DNA of 64,000 nt from Streptomyces collinus Tu 365 (GTDB taxonomy: Bacteria; Actinomycetota; Actinomycetes; Streptomycetales; Streptomycetaceae): positions 7,956,170 through 8,020,169 of the forward strand of contig NC_021985.1 in the NCBI RefSeq assembly GCF_000444875.1. The letters run 5' to 3'. Position 1 is the stretch's first letter; every line of letters starts with the position of its first letter. The translations under genes were made by a program, and so were the position numbers. The notes under the pieces were generated by a model. That model saw nothing but the letters and a program-made list of their open reading frames with translations. It made no database searches and was not told where the DNA came from. Shown here piece by piece: positions 58,628-64,000 of this stretch.

Positions 58628-60895
58628 ATGACACGACCAGTTCCCGGCACGATCATCACGGTCGCCGGCAACGGCCAAAGCGGTTTTGAAGCGGACGGCG
58701 TTCCGGCTGCCAGTACCAAGATCGGGACTCCCTGGGGAGTGACGGTGGACGAGGCGGGAAACGTCTACGTCTGCGAGTACAGCACCAACCGCGTCCGCAG
58801 GGTGACCCCTGACGGGAAGATCACCACCATCGCCGGCACCGGCACCGAGGGCTACTCCGGTGACGGTGAGAGGGCCACCGCCGCCAAGCTCAGCGGCCCG
58901 CACGGCACGGCGATCGACAAGGCGGGGAACATCTACATCGCCGACCGCAAGAACGACCGGATCCGCAAGGTGGCACCCGATGGCACCATCACCACGGTCG
59001 TCGGCGCCGGCCCCAGGGGATACTCGGGCGACGGTGGACCCGCCTCTGCCGCCAAGCTCAACCTGCCCCAATCCGTGGCGTTGGACGACACGGGCAACCT
59101 CTACATCGCCGACGTGGGCAATCACCGAGTCCGTAAGGTGGCGCCCGAGGGGAAGATCACCACGGTGGCCGGTACCGGCACCGGCGGGTATTCCGGCGAC
59201 GAGGGCCCTGCCTTCGCCGCCCAGCTCAACAATCCCACCGGGGTGACGGTCGGCAAGGACGGCAATCTCTACATCGCCGACTGCTCCAACCACCGTGTCC
59301 GCAAAGTGACGCCGGACGGGACGATCAGCACGGTCGCCGGCAACGGCACGAAGGGATACTCCGGTGACGGCGTTCCCGCCACCACCACGACCCTCAACGG
59401 TCCCTACTTCGTGGACATGGACGGGACGGGAAATCTCTACATCGCCGACCAGGACAACCACCGTGTCCGCAAGGTGGCACCCGACGGCATCATCACCACC
59501 ATGGCCGGCGACGGCGTCTCGGGGGCCGCTGTCGACGGCGCCCCGGCGATGAACACCCACCTCTACACCCCCGTCGTGGCGGCGGTGGCTCCGTCCGGTG
59601 ACCTGTACATCGGCGACGTGGGGAGCTACTACGTGTACAAGGTGGTCGGGGCATCGGCTGTGATGCCCCCGGCTCCGCCGGTCGCCGACCTGTACGGCAA
59701 GTACGTCCTGCCCGTGACCGCCCCCCGCGGCGAGGAGTTCGAGCTCGGCGCCCGTATCCACAACCGCGGCCCGGCCATCGCCAGCGGCGAGGACATCACC
59801 GTCGTCCTCACCCTGGCCGACGGCCTGGAGTGCGCCCATCACAGCAACGGCCGTCGCCTGACCCGTGCCTTCGCCGGCATCGACCTCGCCCCGCACAGCG
59901 CCTCACTGGACGGCGTGTTCCGCGTCCGCGCCACCGACGACGCGTCACCGGGGGTGTACGAGTCGACGCTGGAGATCCAGTACGGCGGCGACCTCAATCT
60001 GAAGGACAACACCGCCGTCCTGCCGGTCACCGTGGTCGTCCCCGAACCCGTCGACGGCGAGCATGCGCTGATCGTCTTCCAGGACAACCTTCCCAAGGCC
60101 GCGCCGGGCCAGAGCGCACGCTTTCACCTGCGCTTCCTCGCTCCCGTGGGCCAGCCGGTCAACCCCGGTGACATCGACCAGCGCCTGTCTGCGCCCACCG
60201 GGTTCGTCTTCACGGGCCGGCCCACCTACACCTACCCCAACACCGCGATGGGCGCTGTCACCGGCGAGCTGAAGCACGACATCCGCGACGACGGCCGCAC
60301 TCTGGTCATCCGTCACAACCCGCACCTGAACACCTCCGGCACCGACACTGCGCCCCTTCTCTACGCCATCGACCTGCAGGCCGAGGACGATGCCGTTCCA
60401 GGTGTGGTCAGCGACGGCTCGGTCAGTATCGGCCGGCGGCCCCCCGTGCAGATTCGGGCCGAGGTCACCGGTACCCCAGCCGAGGTCAGCATCAGGATCG
60501 TCCAGACCCAGCTTCACAAGGCCAACGTCAGGCCTGGCCAGCGTGGGGTCTACCCCGTCTCCTTCAAGCTCACCAACACCGGAGACCACTCGACCGGTGC
60601 CCAGGATCTCGTCCTGACCGCGCCTGAGGGCCTGTGGTTCAGCCAGGACACCACGGGGATGTACCGGGGAGAGCACGACGACGAGATCGAGCTGACCGCC
60701 GAACGCTCGAACGGCAACCGCACCCTGACCGTCCGGGGCGCCGTCGCCCTCGACCTGAACCCCGGACAGTGGGCCGCCGTCTATCCGCAGATGGAGGTGG
60801 AGACCCACGCGCAGGCCGGCGCCGTCCGCGTCGACATCCAGATCGGCAACCCGCCCGTCGCCACCGGCCACGCCACCGTCACCGTCGACGTCTGA
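58628..60895 (+). CDS. NHL beta-propeller protein with C-terminal Ig-like domains
   Basis: A 755-residue protein starting directly with propeller repeats. Six NHL-type units of about 55 residues (about 1-345) share the pattern VRKVAPDGTITTVAGTGxxG followed by YSGDGGPA and LYIADxxNHR. The second half (about 360-755) contains strands of DUF11/Ig-like domains (VLTLADGLECAHHSNGRRLT, YPVSFKLTNTGDHSTGAQDL). No signal peptide is visible at its N-terminus. GGAGGAG precedes ATG 58628. NHL propellers bind proteins, RNA or glycans; here it may act near the surface-glycan genes just upstream, but secretion is unexplained. Confidence 0.82.
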   Translation: MTRPVPGTIITVAGNGQSGFEADGVPAASTKIGTPWGVTVDEAGNVYVCEYSTNRVRRVTPDGKITTIAGTGTEGYSGDGERATAAKLSGPHGTAIDKAGNIYIADRKNDRIRKVAPDGTITTVVGAGPRGYSGDGGPASAAKLNLPQSVALDDTGNLYIADVGNHRVRKVAPEGKITTVAGTGTGGYSGDEGPAFAAQLNNPTGVTVGKDGNLYIADCSNHRVRKVTPDGTISTVAGNGTKGYSGDGVPATTTTLNGPYFVDMDGTGNLYIADQDNHRVRKVAPDGIITTMAGDGVSGAAVDGAPAMNTHLYTPVVAAVAPSGDLYIGDVGSYYVYKVVGASAVMPPAPPVADLYGKYVLPVTAPRGEEFELGARIHNRGPAIASGEDITVVLTLADGLECAHHSNGRRLTRAFAGIDLAPHSASLDGVFRVRATDDASPGVYESTLEIQYGGDLNLKDNTAVLPVTVVVPEPVDGEHALIVFQDNLPKAAPGQSARFHLRFLAPVGQPVNPGDIDQRLSAPTGFVFTGRPTYTYPNTAMGAVTGELKHDIRDDGRTLVIRHNPHLNTSGTDTAPLLYAIDLQAEDDAVPGVVSDGSVSIGRRPPVQIRAEVTGTPAEVSIRIVQTQLHKANVRPGQRGVYPVSFKLTNTGDHSTGAQDLVLTAPEGLWFSQDTTGMYRGEHDDEIELTAERSNGNRTLTVRGAVALDLNPGQWAAVYPQMEVETHAQAGAVRVDIQIGNPPVATGHATVTVDV

Positions 60896-61214
60896 CCCCA
60901 TACCCACATCCCGTACGGGGCCACCCCGTTCATGAAGGTCACAAGCCCGCTCGGGTCCGAGCCCCGGCCCACAGCGCGCGCTCGTCGTGATCGCGTGCGG
61001 CTTTGTGAGGCGCCATCTCGCGAAGCCGCCCGCTCGCCCCCCACCCCCGTACAGAGCTGCCGTGTGCCGACGTGCATGCATCCTCAGAGGCGGCGCCGAC
61101 GGAGCGACTGGAGCACGCGATCGTCGGTGCGAGACTTGGCGGGCAACACCTTCGGCTCCCCGCCCCGGGCGTCCTGTGAGGTCCCTGGACGGACGCTGTG
61201 CGGCGACCGGTTGC
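60896..61214. other. Intergenic region, convergent
   Basis: About 320 bases between the NHL and kinase genes, which converge. A short minus-strand frame ending at 61084 (LPAKSRTDDRVLQSLRRRRL) could be a relic. Nothing else is supported. Confidence 0.3.
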
Positions 61215-62063
61215 TCAGCGGATGCGGTGCTCGGCCCACAGCCGGGCGGCGTGGCAAAGGCCGTGCGCCCACTCTTCTTTCTCGGCGATCGCACTCCACT
61301 TCGCCGCGTTGGCCGCGGCGAAGACATCGAGGGAGTAGGCGGGGGCCTGCTGCCAGGCCGGCATGCGCGCAGCCCACGCCTCGGCGCTGGCGGGGGTGTG
61401 CAGATCGCTGGTGAGGAGCCAGATGACGGCCAGGGCTGCGTCGAGCCAGACCGCACCGCGCCCAGCCCAGGCCCAGTCCACCAACCACGACCGCTCCTGG
61501 GTGATGAGCACGTTTGCGGGATTCAGGTCCGTGTGCACCAGCGTGGCACCGGCGAAGCGCTCCAGGTCCGCGGGATCGTCCACGTGCTCGGCCCAGCGCC
61601 ATTCGACAGGTTCGAGCGCGACAGCCGGAAGAGGCCGCACGGCGAGTTCGGTCAGGGTCTGCGCGAGCAGGAGCAGGTCGGGGGAGTCGGGGGCGTAGCA
61701 AGCCTGCCGGCCGGTGATGTACTCGAAGCCCAGCAGGCTCCACCCGCCGGCTTCCACCTGCCACAGCAATCGAGGCCCGATCGGCGCCACATGGACGCCC
61801 AGGTCGGTTTCCCACTGCTGCGCCCGGAATTGGGGGTGTGCGCGGGGGAGTCCTTTGACGAAGACCTCGCCCCGCGCGGTGCGCAGCCGCGCGGCCAGCG
61901 CATTGTTGTTCCCGCTCGGCATGGTCCGGGCGCCGAGGACCGGTCCGGTCCGGTCCAGGACCGCTTTCTGGACAGCGGTGGGAAGATCTTCCCAGCGGAG
62001 GCGTCGGCTTTCCAAAGACGGGCAGTCCCTTCGGACAGCGGGTGCGAGGCTGAGACTCCGCAA
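61215..62063 (-). CDS. Aminoglycoside-phosphotransferase-like kinase
   Basis: The 282-residue protein has the APH/choline-kinase fold: catalytic loop VHTDLNPANVLI (HxDxxxxN, about 173-184), metal-binding Asp in WLVDWAWAGRG (about 194), and an N-terminal ATP-binding lobe (NNNALAARL, GEVFVKGLP). It phosphorylates a hydroxyl group of an unknown small molecule. Resistance is possible, but many such proteins act on metabolites. The start is uncertain: TTG 62063 is taken from the longest frame; no ribosome-binding site is evident. It is convergent with the NHL gene. Confidence 0.8.
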   Translation of the reverse strand: MRSLSLAPAVRRDCPSLESRRLRWEDLPTAVQKAVLDRTGPVLGARTMPSGNNNALAARLRTARGEVFVKGLPRAHPQFRAQQWETDLGVHVAPIGPRLLWQVEAGGWSLLGFEYITGRQACYAPDSPDLLLLAQTLTELAVRPLPAVALEPVEWRWAEHVDDPADLERFAGATLVHTDLNPANVLITQERSWLVDWAWAGRGAVWLDAALAVIWLLTSDLHTPASAEAWAARMPAWQQAPAYSLDVFAAANAAKWSAIAEKEEWAHGLCHAARLWAEHRIR

Positions 62064-62555
62064 GGCGGAAGCGGGCCTCGAGATGCAAGGTACTCCGCAC
62101 GGCCTGCCAGCATGATCGGCCTCGGTACCGGTAGGCCCCCATGTTCAGGTATCGCGTATCCGTGATCAAGCCAGGACGGGGCTCGAGCCAAGTGATCAGC
62201 GCGAGCACGATCGAGGCGGCCGAAGACAACGGCCAGGAGCCGGGCCAGACCGGGCATGCGCACAGAGCCGGGGCCACCGCCTGAGGTGAAGAACAGTCGT
62301 GTGGTGGTCGCCGGACGACGTTCGGTGCGCCTTTCGGCTCCGGCCCTGCATCCGCTTCCAACGGCTCACGACCAACTCCAGCGCGTCCCGTTTCAGACAG
62401 TGGGGGGGGGCAAGCCCGTGAACGCGGCGAACACCTGGACTTTCAGCGCGGCAGCGGTGTGTTCCCAGGAGTTGGCGGGCAACGTCCTCACCCCGTCCTG
62501 AAGACCCTGCCGCCACCGCTCCTTTCGGCCTGTGACCTATGCCACACGCGGTTCC
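62064..62555. other. Intergenic region with possible relic
   Basis: About 490 bases. On the minus strand a frame reads LPANSWEHTAAALKVQVFAA, then FTGLPPP, ending in TGA near 62400 at a run of nine G residues (62402-62410). It may be the tail of a deleted gene. Nothing else is seen until the promoter-like sequence at 62556. Confidence 0.3.
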
Positions 62556-62582
62556 TGTCAGGAATCGGGGGGCTGTCCCGCT
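62556..62582 (+). promoter_or_regulatory. Possible ECF41-type promoter
   Basis: TGTCAGG (62556-62562), 16 bases, then CGCT (62579-62582) resembles the TGTCACA-N16-CGTC promoter described for ECF41 sigma factors. It lies 38 bases before the flavoprotein start, and a SigJ-like ECF gene is next downstream. Confidence 0.4.
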
Positions 62583-62620
62583 CAAGTCGCCGGGAGCAAT
62601 CCAACCGACAGGAGCGAGAC

Positions 62621-63829
62621 ATGAGGCACCGCATCGTCGTCCTCGGCGCCGGCTACGCCGGGTCTTACGTGGCGGGGACCCTGGCCCGCCGGTTGTCCCC
62701 GGCGGACACCGAGATCACCGTGGTCAACGCCGAACCGGACTTCGTCCAGCGGCTGCGGCTGCACCAGCTCGCGGCCGGCCGGGAGATCGAGGCTCCCCAG
62801 CTCGCCGACGTCTTCGCGGGCACGGGGGTCCGGCTGCGCCTGGCCCGTGTCACCGCCGTCGACCCCGAGCGCCAGGTCGTCGCCGTGGCCGACGCCGGCG
62901 GCGGGGGCGAGCTGGGCTACGACACGCTTGTCTACGCGCTCGGCAGCCATGGTGCCCACCACGGTGTCCCCGGCGCGGCCGAGCACGCTTTCGACGTCGC
63001 CAGCCGACCCTCGGCGATGCGCTTGCGTGAGCGCCTGGACAGCTTGGGCAGGCAGGCCGAAAGCGGGCGTGTGCTGGTCGTCGGCGACGGGTTGACCGGC
63101 ATTGAGACCGCTACGGAGATCGCCGAAACGCGGCCCGGCCTGTCGGTGGCGCTGGTTGCCCGCGGCGAGCTGGGCGCCCCCCTCTCCGTCGGAGCCCGCA
63201 GCCACCTGCGTCAGGCCTGCCACCGGCTGGGCGTCACCGTGTTGGAGCACACCGTGGTCGAAGCCGTCGAGGCGACGCGGGTGCTGTGTGCCGACGGCAC
63301 CGCCCTGGCGTCCGACGCAACCGTGTGGACGGCCGGGTTCGCGGTCAGCCGCATAGCCGCCGCCGGCGGGCTGACCGTCACCGAGAACGGCCGCATCGTC
63401 GTCGATCGCACCATGCGGTCCCTCTCGCACCCGAACGTCTACGCCGTCGGCGACAGCGCCCACGCCGTCGGCGACAACGGCCGCCCGCTGCCGATGTCCT
63501 GCGCTTCGGCCGGCTACACCGGCATGCAGGCCACGGCCGCGATCGTGGGACGTCTGACCGGCCGGAAGATCCCCAACACCAAGCTGGAGTACCTGGGCAA
63601 CCACATCAGCCTCGGGCGGCGGGACGGGATCCTGCAGATGGTCGACGACGAAGGGCAGGCAAAGCCGAAGTACGTGGGCGGCCGGAAGGCCGCGCGGATC
63701 AAGGCAGCCATCCTCAAGTTGTCGCTGTGGACCACCTCACACCCGACCTTCGGCCTGCCCAAGCGCAAGCACCGCCTGGCCGCTGCGCCGCACGCGTCCG
63801 CCGACAAGGCGCCTCGCGTTGCCGCCTAG
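62621..63829 (+). CDS. NDH-2-like NAD(P)/FAD-dependent oxidoreductase
   Basis: A 402-residue two-dinucleotide-fold flavoprotein. FAD motif VVLGAGYAGSYVAG is at the N-terminus, NAD motif VVGDGLTGIETATEIAE is near residue 150, and FAD-binding NVYAVGDSAHAV is near 275. It resembles type II NADH dehydrogenases but lacks an obvious membrane anchor. It probably oxidises NADH to a quinone or another acceptor. CAGGAGCGAGAC precedes ATG 62621. The sigma gene begins two bases after its stop, an ECF41/SigJ-type arrangement in which the sigma factor controls a neighbouring redox enzyme. Confidence 0.85.
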   Translation: MRHRIVVLGAGYAGSYVAGTLARRLSPADTEITVVNAEPDFVQRLRLHQLAAGREIEAPQLADVFAGTGVRLRLARVTAVDPERQVVAVADAGGGGELGYDTLVYALGSHGAHHGVPGAAEHAFDVASRPSAMRLRERLDSLGRQAESGRVLVVGDGLTGIETATEIAETRPGLSVALVARGELGAPLSVGARSHLRQACHRLGVTVLEHTVVEAVEATRVLCADGTALASDATVWTAGFAVSRIAAAGGLTVTENGRIVVDRTMRSLSHPNVYAVGDSAHAVGDNGRPLPMSCASAGYTGMQATAAIVGRLTGRKIPNTKLEYLGNHISLGRRDGILQMVDDEGQAKPKYVGGRKAARIKAAILKLSLWTTSHPTFGLPKRKHRLAAAPHASADKAPRVAA

Positions 63830-63830
63830 G

Positions 63831-64000
63831 GTGATCCGAGTGGACAACACCGCGCCCGATCGCTTCGACACCAGCCAGTTCGAGGCCAGCCGGAACCGGC
63901 TGGCCTCGTTGGCCTACCGGCTGCTGGGCTCCGCCGTCGACGCCGAGGACGCCGTGCAGGACGCGTTCCTGCACTGGCAAGCCGCCGACCGGCAGCGGAT
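63831..64000 (+). CDS. SigJ-like ECF sigma factor, cut by the window edge
   Basis: Only the first 56 codons are visible: an N-terminal helix and region 2 (FEASRNRLASLAYRLLGSAV, DAEDAVQDAFLHWQAADRQR) typical of SigJ/ECF41 proteins, which carry a C-terminal SnoaL-like control domain. That domain would be outside the window. GTG 63831 follows the flavoprotein stop by one base; GTG 63840 is an in-frame alternative. It is probably co-transcribed with the flavoprotein gene it regulates. Confidence 0.75.
   Translation, partial: MIRVDNTAPDRFDTSQFEASRNRLASLAYRLLGSAVDAEDAVQDAFLHWQAADRQR

Overview
The window is high-GC DNA (about 70 percent) whose coding style and gene content point to a Streptomyces or close relative. 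Signs of this are third-position G/C bias, a complete conservon (cvnABCD), STAS and HATPase anti-sigma partners, RHS and NHL proteins, many TetR, LysR and XRE regulators, and a rare TTA codon. No rRNA, tRNA or CRISPR array was seen. The mix of accessory metabolism, regulators and decayed insertion sequences suggests a chromosome arm or another accessory region.

Layout. 0-7.4 kb: cell-envelope genes (GT39-type glycosyltransferase, secreted trypsin-like protease, membrane-anchored esterase, lipoprotein polysaccharide deacetylase), with an IS5-type remnant and one copy of a dispersed repeat. 7.5-15.4 kb: an SDR, a DUF2071 protein, divergent GT1-like and GT4 glycosyltransferases, an ArsR-SRPBCC fusion regulator with a clear palindromic operator, a DinB-like protein and an F420/NADP-type oxidoreductase. 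15.6-18 kb: a divergent TetR/flavin monooxygenase pair with two matching operators, followed by a truncated transposase fused to a copy of the tetR 3' end. 18.4-24.5 kb: an RHS/YD protein with a distinct C-terminal tail, two small membrane proteins behind it, a second copy of the dispersed repeat and an XRE-transmembrane-ectodomain protein. 24.9-31 kb: a haloacetate-dehalogenase-like hydrolase, remnants of type I-E casB and cas7, a divergent AhpD/LysR pair, a frameshifted IS701-type transposase and a divergent TetR/SDR pair. 31-37.4 kb: small secreted and membrane proteins, several broken genes (truncated solute-binding lipoprotein, frameshifted exported protein, GH5 fragment), an HTH plus P-loop (STAND-like) ATPase carrying a TTA codon, and a PRC-barrel protein. 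37.6-41.4 kb: acyl-CoA oxidase, LysE exporter and a broken secreted protein. 41.4-45.7 kb: the conservon with an attached GAF protein, then an RHS relic and an HTH remnant. 45.9-55.1 kb: a TetR-controlled cluster of permease, two DUF1989 proteins, a biotin-dependent urea/guanidine carboxylase and allophanate hydrolase. 55.3-64 kb: divergent STAS and anti-sigma ATPase genes, a GT2 with a small membrane protein, an NHL propeller protein, an aminoglycoside-phosphotransferase-like kinase, and an NDH-2-like flavoprotein next to the start of a SigJ-like ECF sigma gene.

How the genes work together. The clearest unit is 45.8-55.1 kb. Near-identical palindromes lie just upstream of the permease and of the four-gene catabolic operon, with the tetR gene between them. 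The enzymes fit guanidine or urea being carboxylated and broken down through allophanate to ammonia and CO2. Three other regulator/target pairs (TetR/monooxygenase, TetR/SDR, ArsR-SRPBCC/DinB) also carry visible operators. The best candidates for something undescribed are the STAND-like ATPase with its divergent 59-aa membrane protein and the RHS tail with its two small membrane proteins. All functions are read from the sequence by eye; no database search was run.
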